DNA from: Nitrospira sp.
GTDB taxonomy: Bacteria > Nitrospirota > Nitrospiria > Nitrospirales > Nitrospiraceae
Assembly: GCA_029194675.1 (NCBI GenBank)
Contig: JARFXP010000002.1
Span: forward strand, 1,054,001-1,118,000
DNA length: 64,000 nucleotides
Reading direction: 5' to 3'
In this document: positions 17,535 to 26,238 of the stretch, piece after piece
Layout: each line of letters opens with the position of its first letter
Position numbering within the stretch: position 1 is the stretch's first letter
Notes under the pieces: generated by a model
Seen by the model: the letters and a program-made list of their open reading frames with translations, nothing else
Told to the model about the DNA's origin: nothing
Databases searched by the model: none
Made by a program: the position numbers and the translations under genes

Positions 17535-17942
17535 TTATCCTATCAAGTCGGAGTTGAGCTGATTGAGGGGACGTACGGTGAAGGCATTCACTTCGTTATA
17601 CACGGTGAGGCGGCCGCCTTGTCGACGCCGGGTAAACATACCTTCGACAATGACCTGATCCCCATTCTGAACTTGGACTCGGCTGGTCACTTTAAGCGTG
17701 CCGTCGTCGTCGGCCAGTAGAAACCTGAACGTCGGTTCACCTTTCTGATCGATGACCAGTTGCACATCCTTCACCGAACCGATCACCACCACAGCTTTAT
17801 GATCATACACCTCGGGATGGGCCACGAGATCGGCCATCTCCAGCAAGTTGGCGCCGGCAAGAGGCGCGAACAGAAAGCTCACGAAAACAGCCAGTGGTGC
17901 CCGGAGTCTGCACCACATATGAACTAGGGTGTTGCTTGCCAT
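17535..17942 (-). CDS. Periplasmic OB-fold-like protein
   Basis: A 135-residue protein with a signal peptide at about 1-31 (APLAVFVSFLFAPLAGA). The mature part resembles small OB-fold domains of the tRNA_anti/BOF kind: VVVIGSVKDVQLVIDQKG, FRFLLADDDGTLKVTSR, GDQVIVEGMFTRR. Such periplasmic OB folds may bind ligands or partner proteins. No ribosome site is evident, and ATG 17918 is an alternative start. Neighbouring genes give no functional hint. Confidence 0.6.
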   Translation of the reverse strand: MASNTLVHMWCRLRAPLAVFVSFLFAPLAGANLLEMADLVAHPEVYDHKAVVVIGSVKDVQLVIDQKGEPTFRFLLADDDGTLKVTSRVQVQNGDQVIVEGMFTRRRQGGRLTVYNEVNAFTVRPLNQLNSDLIG

Positions 17943-18401
17943 AATCGGGGCGTATTGTACCGAAGATCACGGCAAGTACAAGATAGGCAATCACCTTACT
18001 CAAAGGTCTCCAGTTCTGTAACGGGGTGGCGGAGTGATGGGCTGAGGCGTAATTCAGCGGAAGGTATTGAGCCTGTGCGACGTATTGGAGGGGGCAGGGT
18101 CGTCGTCCGGCTGTTGCAGAGTCTCTGTCTTCTCCATGGTCACAGTCGGTGCGATTTGCATGGAAGCCGACAGAGATTGTCGACCTTGCTCACACTGTGA
18201 GTGTCTCGGCCTCCGGCAAACACACCGACGCTCACGAGGAATGCGAGCGCAACGGCGATTCCCTTTATATCCACTTCATCTATTTCCAGAGAAAGGTTTT
18301 TCTCTAACCGGTGACGTGACGGCATAGGTCCTGTATGTGCTAAACAAGGAGGTTGTGTTCTGTGTACCCTTCCCACATCGAACAAGCCACAAGGAAGAAC
18401 C
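17943..18401. other. 459-base region with a possible decayed small secreted-protein gene
   Basis: No intact gene is supported. On the minus strand around 18140-18290 there is a signal-peptide-like run (KGIAVALAFLVSVGVFAGG), followed in another frame (18043-18160) by an acidic tail MEKTETLQQPDDDPAPSN. An ATG that would start the first part (MKWI) is out of frame by a base. This could be a frameshifted small periplasmic protein or chance. Confidence 0.3.
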
Positions 18402-20927
18402 CTAGCGGTTTCTCTGCTTCGCCTTGGCGGTTGGCACGGCACCTATCGGGTCTTCGGGCCAATGGTGCTTGGGATATCGGCCGCGTAATTCTTTGCGGAC
18501 ATCTTGATAGGCCCTCTTCCAAAAACCACCAAGATCTTGGGTGACCTGCACCGGCCGTTTGGCAGGCGACAGGAGATGTAAGATCACAGGAATCTTTCCG
18601 TCCGCTACGCGCGGCGTGTCCTTGCAGCCAAACATTTCTTGGAGCCGCACCGCCAACACTGGAGACTCGGTTTGCTCGTAATCGAGTGGAAGGCGGGAGC
18701 CGCTCGGAACAAGGATATGGGTGGGAGCCAGACGGTCAAGACGACGCTGTTGTTCGTGCGTCAGTAAGGCGTGGAGCGGCGCGGTCAGATCGAGTCGTTT
18801 CACCCGATCGAGGGTGGTGATGCCGGTCAAGTAGGGACCAAGCCACTGATCCAATGTCTGAAGCAATGCCTCGTCGGAAAGATCGGGCCATCCTGATTGA
18901 GAACCATCAATACGTCTCAGCCACATGACGCGAGCGCGCCACTGTTGAAGCAGATGGTCGAACGATAGAACTTCAAGATAATATTTAAGAATACCTTGTA
19001 AAATGGCGCCCCTTATTTTATTTGTATCGGGTGACGAGACGGCCTCCTCTACAAGAATCATCGCTCCGAGTCGTTGGCGGCGTACGGCTCGTACCGCGCT
19101 GACGGCCTCATCCCAGGCAATCTCTTCTTCTTCAACCAACCGGTCATGGTAAAGCGATTCAATATCTTTTACTGTGATCGGAACCGCGAGATTGATCTCG
19201 GACCACTGATCGCCCCCATCCAGGTCGGCGATCACCAAGAAGGGTTCGACGGTCAAGGAATCGGCGGTCCTAAACCGTGCGCCTCGGCCATTCACAAGGC
19301 GGTAATGCCCCGCACGGTCCGCCTGCCGTCGCGCAATTCGATCAGGGTAGGCCAGTGCAACTAAGCGCCCGACCGAGGTTGAACGATCGTATCCATTGTC
19401 TTCCGACTCATGGGATGACTCATTGATGAGCCGCCTCCGCCACAGATGAGTGGTTCGCCTCACTCGGTCAACCGCGGCTCGATTCACCACAAGCCCAATG
19501 GAATCGTACTGCCCCCGCAGAACATCCATCCTGATCCGCAAGTCGGTGTTCTGCCGTTCGCGTGGTCCCTGAAGAATGTCTCGTTCACCCAACAGCGCCG
19601 CCACCTCGCAAGCGAGATCGGCAAGACCCAATGGCACTGCCCGAAGCATCATGTGCGCGAGGCGGGGATGCAGCGGAAGGTCGGCCATTCGTCGAGCATG
19701 GTCAGTCGGTCGGCCATCGGCCGAAAAGGCTCCGAGTTGGATCAACAAATCTCTGGCCTGAGCTACCGCCCCGGCAGGTGGAGGAGTGAGCCACGACAAT
19801 TCCGACGGATCATGAGCGCCCCACTGGGCAAGATCGAGCATCAGAGGAGTGAGATCTGCCTCGAGAATTTCCGGTGGACGACGCGGAGCAAGCAGAGCCT
19901 GCTCTTTTCCGGTCCATAGCCGGTAACACATGCCCGCTTCAAGTCGTCCGGCCCTGCCGCGACGCTGTTCAGCAGAATCTTTTGTGATGCGAATGGTCTC
20001 CAATCGAGTGAGACCGGAGCGAGGATCGTACCGTGGAATACGTACCAGGCCTGCATCGATCACCACGCGGATACCGTCGATCGTCAGACTGGTTTCGGCG
20101 ATGGAGGTGGCAAGCACGACTTTTCTCCGTCCGGGAGCTGTCGGCCGAATCGCTGCATCTTGCATGTCCTGAGGAAGATCGCCGTGCAGCGCCGCAATCT
20201 GTACGGAATGGTCTAGGTTGGAGTCGAGCAGTAGTCGTTCGACTCGGCGAATGTCTGCCATCCCCGGGAGGAAGACTAACAGACTACCGTGATCTTTTAT
20301 GAGTGATTGACGGATGCGCTGCGATACAGCCACGTCGATCCGTCCGGTAAGCGGCTGATCAAGGTACTGGGTCTCGACCGGAAACATCCGGCCTTCGCAC
20401 GTGATGAGGGGAGCTCGACCCAACAGTTCGGCTACCGGACCACAGTCCAGAGTGGCCGACATGATTAAGAGACGAAGGTCGGGGCGGAAGAGGCGTTGAG
20501 CTTCGAGGCACAGGGCAAGTCCCATGTCCGCTTGCAGGCTTCGTTCATGGAACTCGTCGAACAGCACGATGCCATAGGATTCCAGCGACGGATCTTGTTG
20601 AAGCAACCTGGTCAATACCCCTTCAGTGACCACCTCGATTTTAGTCGTCGGCCCGATCTTGGTTTCGAGGCGCATCCGATAGCCGACGGTCTCCCCGACC
20701 TGTTCGTGGAACTCTTCCGCCATGCGACGAGCGGCGGCTCGCGCGGCAAGCCGCCGGGGTTCGAGCAGCAAGAGGTTTTTACCCGACAACCAGGGCTCGT
20801 TCAGGAGCGCCAAGGGGACGCGAGAGGTCTTGCCGGCTCCTGGCGGGGCGGTCAGCAATGCATTCGGGCCGGCTTCCAATGCTCGGCGGATTGACGGCAG
20901 GACATCTTCTATTGGAAGTGTGGACAT
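18402..20927 (-). CDS. hrpB: ATP-dependent helicase HrpB
   Basis: An 841-residue DEAH-family helicase with normal HrpB length and layout. Walker A APPGAGKTSRVP lies near residues 25-36, the DEFHERSLQADMGL box near 125, SATLD near 157, and QRRGRAGR near 330. The HrpB-specific C-terminal domain ends with the conserved PKHHWPEDP motif. HrpB acts on RNA or RNA-protein complexes, with a poorly known role. The stretch around 18950-19025 is locally AT-rich but in frame. No clear ribosome site precedes the start. Confidence 0.93.
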   Translation of the reverse strand: MSTLPIEDVLPSIRRALEAGPNALLTAPPGAGKTSRVPLALLNEPWLSGKNLLLLEPRRLAARAAARRMAEEFHEQVGETVGYRMRLETKIGPTTKIEVVTEGVLTRLLQQDPSLESYGIVLFDEFHERSLQADMGLALCLEAQRLFRPDLRLLIMSATLDCGPVAELLGRAPLITCEGRMFPVETQYLDQPLTGRIDVAVSQRIRQSLIKDHGSLLVFLPGMADIRRVERLLLDSNLDHSVQIAALHGDLPQDMQDAAIRPTAPGRRKVVLATSIAETSLTIDGIRVVIDAGLVRIPRYDPRSGLTRLETIRITKDSAEQRRGRAGRLEAGMCYRLWTGKEQALLAPRRPPEILEADLTPLMLDLAQWGAHDPSELSWLTPPPAGAVAQARDLLIQLGAFSADGRPTDHARRMADLPLHPRLAHMMLRAVPLGLADLACEVAALLGERDILQGPRERQNTDLRIRMDVLRGQYDSIGLVVNRAAVDRVRRTTHLWRRRLINESSHESEDNGYDRSTSVGRLVALAYPDRIARRQADRAGHYRLVNGRGARFRTADSLTVEPFLVIADLDGGDQWSEINLAVPITVKDIESLYHDRLVEEEEIAWDEAVSAVRAVRRQRLGAMILVEEAVSSPDTNKIRGAILQGILKYYLEVLSFDHLLQQWRARVMWLRRIDGSQSGWPDLSDEALLQTLDQWLGPYLTGITTLDRVKRLDLTAPLHALLTHEQQRRLDRLAPTHILVPSGSRLPLDYEQTESPVLAVRLQEMFGCKDTPRVADGKIPVILHLLSPAKRPVQVTQDLGGFWKRAYQDVRKELRGRYPKHHWPEDPIGAVPTAKAKQRNR

Positions 20928-20984
20928 GACGTGATAGGGTCACAAATAGAGCTGTACTGTATCAGAACATGACGATAGGGATGA

Positions 20985-21215
20985 ATGGCGAAACGTCCAG
21001 AACATGAGGAAGAACCGATGGCGCCCTATCGTTGGAGCCACAACAAACCGGCAAGCCCTGGCTGGTACTGGTTCCGCGGGCTGGCCCACGAAGCCGACCC
21101 GTTTATCGTGCTTGTCGATCAAGCGGGAGAGTTCCAATGGCCGGACGGCGGATTTCAAGAGGTATCGCTCGCCACAGGCGAATGGGCTGGCCCAATCGAG
21201 GAACCAGAAGAGTAG
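20985..21215 (+). CDS. Small acidic protein of unknown function
   Basis: A 76-residue frame, or 65 residues if translation begins at ATG 21018, which has AGGAAG about 7 bases upstream and is the better start. It is rich in Trp and Gly (YRWSHNKPASPGWYWFRGL) with an acidic end (EEPEE). It resembles a single beta-rich domain. It lies divergently from hrpB. Not recognised. Confidence 0.45.
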   Translation: MAKRPEHEEEPMAPYRWSHNKPASPGWYWFRGLAHEADPFIVLVDQAGEFQWPDGGFQEVSLATGEWAGPIEEPEE

Positions 21216-21254
21216 ATCGAGGCCCTACCTAAAAGGGGACAGAGAATTAGGGGT

Positions 21255-21291
21255 TTCGTCCATTGACGAACGACAGGATGAGTCATAGCTT
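21255..21291 (+). promoter_or_regulatory. Candidate zwf promoter with overlapping palindrome
   Basis: TTGACG (21263-21268) and TAGCTT (21286-21291) are spaced by 17 bases. The perfect inverted repeat TTCGTC-CATT-GACGAA (21255-21270) overlaps the -35 and could be an operator. This is a sequence resemblance only. Confidence 0.35.
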
Positions 21292-21325
21292 CAGTATATA
21301 TTAGGAATCATCACGGGGATGATGG

Positions 21326-22792
21326 ATGACGAAGGAAACGGTCGAGCCACATCTGTTTATTATTCTGGGGGCGACAGGAGATTTAACGCGACGGAAACTG
21401 CTGCCTGCATTGTTTCACTTGCGAACCTACGGTGAGCTGGAGAAGCAGAATACGCTCATCGTCGGAGCCGCATTGCCCGAAATGAGCGCGGACGCGTTCC
21501 GCTTGTGGGCTTATGAGGGGTTGCGCAATTCAGGAGTTTGTAACGCTTCTGATCTCCGGCGATGGTGCGAAGACCAGCTGTACTATCAGGCCCTGCGGGA
21601 AGGCAAATTGTCGGACTACCAAGCCCTCGCGGCGTTTATCGCCCGCCTTGAAGTTGCCAGGAATCTGCCTCAAAATCGTATTTTCTATCTGGCGCTTCCC
21701 CCGACGATCGTGCCTGAAACCTTAGAATTACTCGACCAAGCTGGCTTGCTGAAAAGCCGCGGGTGGGTGCGCGCCGTCTTGGAAAAACCCTTTGGTCACG
21801 ATTTTCATTCTGCCCGTGCGCTCAATACCCTGTTACACCGTTATCTGGACGAATCGCAGATTTATCGCATCGATCACTATCTCGGCAAAGAGACCGTGCA
21901 AAACTTACTCGCCTTTCGCTTCGCGAACCCCATTTTTGAGTCGCTGTGGAATCGCAATACGGTGGAGAGCGTGGAAATCACCGTCGCTGAAGACCTCGGT
22001 GTCGAACATCGCGGAGCCTACTATCAAAAAGCCGGTGCCTTCCGTGACATGGTGCAGAACCATTTAACGCAACTATTGACCGTCGTAGGCATGGAGGTGC
22101 CGACTTCCTTCGAAGCTTCCGAGATCCGGGCTGAAAAACTGAAAGTCCTTCGCTCTATTTCACCGATTCGTTCACAGGACGTGATCTTCGGCCAATATAC
22201 GGCGTGGGATGTTGCCGGCCAGAGGATTCCCGGCTACCTGGAAGAACCAGGTGTACCTTCAGACTCGACCACCGAGACATATGTGGCGCTGAAGTTGGAG
22301 ATTCACAATTGGCGCTGGAGGGGAGTGCCGTTTTATTTAAGAACTGGAAAACGGCTTCCTCGCAAGATCACGCAAGTGGCCGTCACCTTCCGAGCGGCGC
22401 CCACGCAAGTCTTTCGATCTTTGGAGCCGGGTAGTTTGAATTCCAACAAGCTGTTGATCACCTTGCAGCCGGGTGAAGGCTTCTCGCTCTGCTTTTCCGT
22501 GAAAACTCCTGGGCGGCCCTTCAAGTTTACCGATCGAGCGCTGGGATTCGACTATGGTCAGGGATTCGGCGGCGAGTTACCGGAAGCCTACGAGACGCTA
22601 TTGCGTGACGTCATGATCGGTGACCAGACATTGTTCGTCACCGCAGACTTTACGGAAACAGCCTGGCGACTCTACGACCCGCTTTTGATCGGTCCCCGAC
22701 CAGTGCATCTCTACACCGCCGGATCGTGGGGCCCAAAGGAAGCGGACGCGCTCGTGGAACGGAACGGTCTGAACTGGCAATTGGGTTGGTAG
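21326..22792 (+). CDS. zwf: Glucose-6-phosphate 1-dehydrogenase
   Basis: A 488-residue cytosolic enzyme that oxidises glucose 6-phosphate to 6-phosphogluconolactone, making NADPH. The nucleotide-binding motif GATGDLTRRKLLPA is near residues 12-25. The active-site RIDHYLGKE is at about 187-195 with catalytic His nearby. The family motif LEKPFGHD is near 153, and VPFYLRTGKRLPRK is near 335. The length is normal. The gene is followed 51 bases later by an MFS transporter, but no 6-phosphogluconolactonase is adjacent. Confidence 0.95.
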   Translation: MTKETVEPHLFIILGATGDLTRRKLLPALFHLRTYGELEKQNTLIVGAALPEMSADAFRLWAYEGLRNSGVCNASDLRRWCEDQLYYQALREGKLSDYQALAAFIARLEVARNLPQNRIFYLALPPTIVPETLELLDQAGLLKSRGWVRAVLEKPFGHDFHSARALNTLLHRYLDESQIYRIDHYLGKETVQNLLAFRFANPIFESLWNRNTVESVEITVAEDLGVEHRGAYYQKAGAFRDMVQNHLTQLLTVVGMEVPTSFEASEIRAEKLKVLRSISPIRSQDVIFGQYTAWDVAGQRIPGYLEEPGVPSDSTTETYVALKLEIHNWRWRGVPFYLRTGKRLPRKITQVAVTFRAAPTQVFRSLEPGSLNSNKLLITLQPGEGFSLCFSVKTPGRPFKFTDRALGFDYGQGFGGELPEAYETLLRDVMIGDQTLFVTADFTETAWRLYDPLLIGPRPVHLYTAGSWGPKEADALVERNGLNWQLGW

Positions 22793-22843
22793 GCTCTCCA
22801 GGCATTGGACAGACGGCACTCCGTTGCCGTATTACTAGGACGC

Positions 22844-24286
22844 ATGCCTCCCGGCATGCCGATCACCACCAATATTCCGCAACGGATGGACCGGTTGCCC
22901 TGGGCACGCTGGCACTGGTTGGTCGTCGGAGCGCTGGGGATCACATGGCTGCTCGACGGGCTTGAAGTATCGATCGTGGCCTCACTCGGCCCGATGCTGA
23001 CCCACCCTGACACACTACATCTCACACAATCGGAAGTAGGACTCACGGCCTCCGCCTACCTGGCTGGTTCGGTCCTCGGCGCGCTCGTCTTTTCATATCT
23101 CACCGACCGCCAAGGACGAAAAAAATGGTTCATGATCACGTTGGCGCTCTATCTCACGGCGACGGTTCTGACGGCGTTCTCATGGGACCTGATGAGCTTC
23201 ATGTTCTTCCGATTCCTGACCGGAGCCGGTATCGGAGGCGAGTATGCAGCCATCAACTCCGCCATTGATGAATTGATTCCCGCCCGAAATCGAGGCCACA
23301 CCGATCTGGCGATCAACGGAACCTGGTGGCTTGGCTCAGCGGCCGGCGCCTTGATGACACTGCTCCTGTTGAATCCGGTGTTCTTCCCAGAGTCCATCGG
23401 ATGGCGGCTCTGTTTTGTCCTCGGTGCCGTGCTCGGAGTCGCCATCATTCTTGTTCGGCGCGTCATTCCAGAAAGCCCTCGCTGGCTCATGACCCACGGT
23501 CGCGTCCCCGATGCGGAAGCCATTGTGTCACAGATTGAACAGCAAGTGGCTCTGGATCGAAAAACCAGGCTGGCGGAGCCTCAAGGCACGATCACAGTAC
23601 ATGCCCGTCATCACGCGACGATCGCGACCGTGGCACGAGAGCTCTTTCAGGCTTATCCTCGACGCACAGTCTTAGGCATGGGGCTGATGATCACGCAATC
23701 GTTCATGTACAACGCCGTGTCGTTCACGTATCCATTGCTGTTGACGAAATACTATGCCGTGTCGACTGCCGACATCGGTCTCTACATCCTCCCGTTCGCA
23801 CTCGGCAATTTTTTGGGGCCACTCTTGTTAGGTCGTCTGTTTGATACGGTCGGCCGCAAACCGATGATCAGTCTCACGTATGGTATCGCCGGTATCCTCT
23901 TGGGGTTTACGGGATATCTGTTCTGGGCAGGTTCTTTGACGCTCTCCACACATATGCTGTTATGGTCCTTGATTTTCTTTTTTGCATCGGCCGGGGCAAG
24001 CGCCGCTTATCTGACGGTGAGCGAGGTGTTTCCGATGGAGATCCGGGCGATGGCGATCGCCTTTTTCTTCATCGTGGCACAAGGCGCCGGTGTGGCGGCG
24101 CCGTGGCTCTACGGGATGCTCATCGAAACATCAATCACAAGCGTCTTCTACGGATATCTCTTAGGTGGAGGCATGATGCTCGTCGGTGCGGTGATTGAGC
24201 TGTGGTTGGGAATCAATGCGGAAGGGCAGTCGCTCGAGCAATTGGCGCCCCCATTATCCGTGCGAAAGTCTACCGAGGTGGGATGA
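22844..24286 (+). CDS. MFS transporter (sugar/metabolite:proton symporter type)
   Basis: A 480-residue 12-helix major facilitator. It carries the loop motif DRQGRKKWF between helices 2 and 3, RFLTGAGIGGEYAAINS at helix 4-5, PESPRWLMTHGRVPDAEAI after helix 6, and the second-half copy DTVGRKP. This pattern places it in the sugar porter/SV2-like group. The start is ATG 22844 (AGGA just upstream) or ATG 22856. The substrate is unknown. Adjacency to zwf suggests carbon metabolism but is not proof. Confidence 0.88.
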   Translation: MPPGMPITTNIPQRMDRLPWARWHWLVVGALGITWLLDGLEVSIVASLGPMLTHPDTLHLTQSEVGLTASAYLAGSVLGALVFSYLTDRQGRKKWFMITLALYLTATVLTAFSWDLMSFMFFRFLTGAGIGGEYAAINSAIDELIPARNRGHTDLAINGTWWLGSAAGALMTLLLLNPVFFPESIGWRLCFVLGAVLGVAIILVRRVIPESPRWLMTHGRVPDAEAIVSQIEQQVALDRKTRLAEPQGTITVHARHHATIATVARELFQAYPRRTVLGMGLMITQSFMYNAVSFTYPLLLTKYYAVSTADIGLYILPFALGNFLGPLLLGRLFDTVGRKPMISLTYGIAGILLGFTGYLFWAGSLTLSTHMLLWSLIFFFASAGASAAYLTVSEVFPMEIRAMAIAFFFIVAQGAGVAAPWLYGMLIETSITSVFYGYLLGGGMMLVGAVIELWLGINAEGQSLEQLAPPLSVRKSTEVG

Positions 24287-24400
24287 GTCTCAGTCCAGAT
24301 TGCTGAGTCATCAAGGAAGCCTTTCTAAGGCTGTCTCCAGTGCTTGGAAATCGTTCATGCGTGCTACTGATGTAGTGGGAACTTGTGTAAGGAGAACACC

Positions 24401-24607
24401 ATGAACAACACGATGACCGCGGTACATGACAGCCGAATGGTCCTTACCGACCAACAAGGCAAAATCGTCTTCGACCGAACCACGACAAACCCGCAACTGG
24501 ACCACTCCGAAAGGCTGGCGTTCGACCGAGACGCCCGACTCTATTGCGGCGGCGAACGGGGACAGATCTTTCCTCTCCCTCCAAGATCGCTCCTTGGAAC
24601 AAGCTGA
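24401..24607 (+). CDS. Small hypothetical protein, possibly truncated
   Basis: A 68-residue frame with AAGGAG 7 bases before the ATG. The sequence (VLTDQQGKIVFDRTTT, DRDARLYCGGERGQIFP) looks like part of a small soluble domain. The frame closes abruptly, and an overlapping frame runs on to 24725 with a hydrophobic end, so a frameshift is possible. This fits with the decayed gene that follows. Not recognised. Confidence 0.4.
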   Translation: MNNTMTAVHDSRMVLTDQQGKIVFDRTTTNPQLDHSERLAFDRDARLYCGGERGQIFPLPPRSLLGTS

Positions 24608-24770
24608 CGACACGGGCGGTTTTTGCTTGGGAATGGCCTTCAAAGAAGAATATGTTCTGCTAGGTGTCCCCTTGGATTGTTACCTGTATCTGTGCTACAT
24701 CCTCATGCGACTGAAGGCGTTTTGAGCGAGTTTTCATAAATGCCGGTCACATTACGGAGGGAGCCGACCT

Positions 24771-25173
24771 ATGGGGCTTATGGATCAATTGGGACCAGCA
24801 GTAGGTGGGCTGCTGGGAGAACAAGGAGGACACATTCCTCTTCTACAGGCGGTAGCGGGACTACTCGGATAAGGACGGCAGAATCGGTGGACTAGCAGGT
24901 CTTGTCCAGGTCTTTCAGGAAATGGCCTGGGCGGCATCGTGAATTCCTGGGTGAGCACAGACTAGAATCTGCCCGTCACACCGAGCCAGATCGATCAATG
25001 TTCGGGAGGCAACCTGCTGAGCCAAATTAGCGAGTCAAGCCGGACTCTCCTCTGACTCGGCTGACTCCAAGCTTGCCGGGCTTCTTCTTGATCTCGTCGA
25101 CAAGCTGGCATCGAACGGAAAGATCGAAGCCGGTGGACTCGATCAGCTGCTGAAACTCGTGCATGGCAGGTAA
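24771..25173 (+). pseudogene. YidB/DUF937-family gene, broken by frameshifts and a stop
   Basis: Joining pieces from different frames rebuilds a YidB-like protein: MGLMDQLGPAVGGLLG (24771 on), GGLAGLVQVFQ (frame shift after 24872), NGLGGIVNSWVSTD (second shift), an in-frame TAG where CAG is expected before NLPVTPSQID, LLSQISESS, a third shift, then SKLAGLLLDLVDKLA and a closing LLKLVHGR ending at 25173. The family consensus order (GGLGGLL, GLGDVVNSWV, PISPEQL) is preserved. At least three indels and one nonsense change make this a clear pseudogene unless the assembly is poor here. Confidence 0.85.
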
Positions 25174-25207
25174 CGACCTGAGGCCTTGAACTTCCCATCA
25201 TACCGTT

Positions 25208-26071
25208 ATGATCAATCAATTTGGATTATGGCTGCGTCTCATTGCTGTTCTTTTTCTTCTTGATCAATGGCCTCTTGGCGTTGTCGCTTTTCCGGAAGAA
25301 GGGCAACGAGATGGTGCCGCTGTGGAGATCATCAAGGGCAATGACGGGGCGTCCATGGTCCTCATCCCTGCCGGACCCTTTCTCATGGGCAGCAACGATG
25401 GTTTGCCGAACGAGCGCCCGGAACATCATGTCACAGTCGACGCCTATTACATCGATCAATTTGAAGTCACCGCCGGCCGCTACCAGAAGTTTGTCGAATC
25501 GGCCAAGCGCGGCTTGCCGCCGATGTGGGATGATGAAGCGGCTCGGACCCTGAGCGACCTCCCTGCCGTGGGGATGTCGTGGCCTGACGCAGTGGCATAC
25601 TGCACATGGGCTGGTCGTCGTCTTCCCACTGAGGCGGAATGGGAGAAGGCTGGGCGTGGGACGGACGGTCGACGCTATCCGTGGGGATATATGCAGCCAT
25701 TTGTTGATATCGCAAACTACAATCGAGGGATGTGGGTCAATGAAGCGACGACCTTGGTTCCGGTCACCAGCGGTCTCGCAGGAATGAGTGTGCGACACGG
25801 TCTGAAGGAAGGTGGCAAGAGTCCATATGGGCTGGCTCATATGGCCGGCAATGCGGCGGAATGGGTGGCTGATTGGTATGACCGCGAATATTACCTCAAA
25901 AGCCCAGAGCAGAACCCGACCGGTCCAGCGGCTGGTGAGAAGCGCGTGATGCGAGGCGGATCTTGGGCCGACTTGCCGGTCGCGCTGCGCGTGACTGCTC
26001 GATTTTCAGCTGAGCCGGATTTTGAAGATCGCACGATCGGCTTCCGGTGCGCAGCGGATGCCGATAAGTAA
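25208..26071 (+). CDS. Secreted SUMF1/formylglycine-generating-enzyme-like protein
   Basis: A 287-residue protein with an N-terminal hydrophobic signal (about 6-27) and a full FGE-sulfatase/SUMF1 fold: FLMGSNDGLPNERPEHHVTV near 60, FEVTAGRYQKF, RRLPTEAEWEKAGRG, LAHMAGNAAEWVADWYD, and MRGGSWADLPVALRVTAR to IGFRCA at the end. The region where true formylglycine-generating enzymes carry their catalytic cysteine pair has none here, so it is probably another member of the fold with an unknown envelope role. Confidence 0.82.
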   Translation: MINQFGLWLRLIAVLFLLDQWPLGVVAFPEEGQRDGAAVEIIKGNDGASMVLIPAGPFLMGSNDGLPNERPEHHVTVDAYYIDQFEVTAGRYQKFVESAKRGLPPMWDDEAARTLSDLPAVGMSWPDAVAYCTWAGRRLPTEAEWEKAGRGTDGRRYPWGYMQPFVDIANYNRGMWVNEATTLVPVTSGLAGMSVRHGLKEGGKSPYGLAHMAGNAAEWVADWYDREYYLKSPEQNPTGPAAGEKRVMRGGSWADLPVALRVTARFSAEPDFEDRTIGFRCAADADK

Positions 26072-26238
26072 CCTCTTCTCCCTTCAAACGCAGCGATTTG
26101 TGGTGCGAGGCTACCTTGAGCATACGATGCCGAATTGGTACGGATCCCGACTCAGCGCTCTGGCTCTTGAGAAGATGGCGTCGTATCTTCAGCGTCAAAC
26201 CGAAGGGAGTTCGGTCCCTTGAGGATCATGCGGGTGAT

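Noticed and set aside
26072-26238. Short frame ending at 26222 between the SUMF1-like gene and pilU
   Set aside because: It starts inside the upstream gene, lacks a ribosome site and shows no domain.
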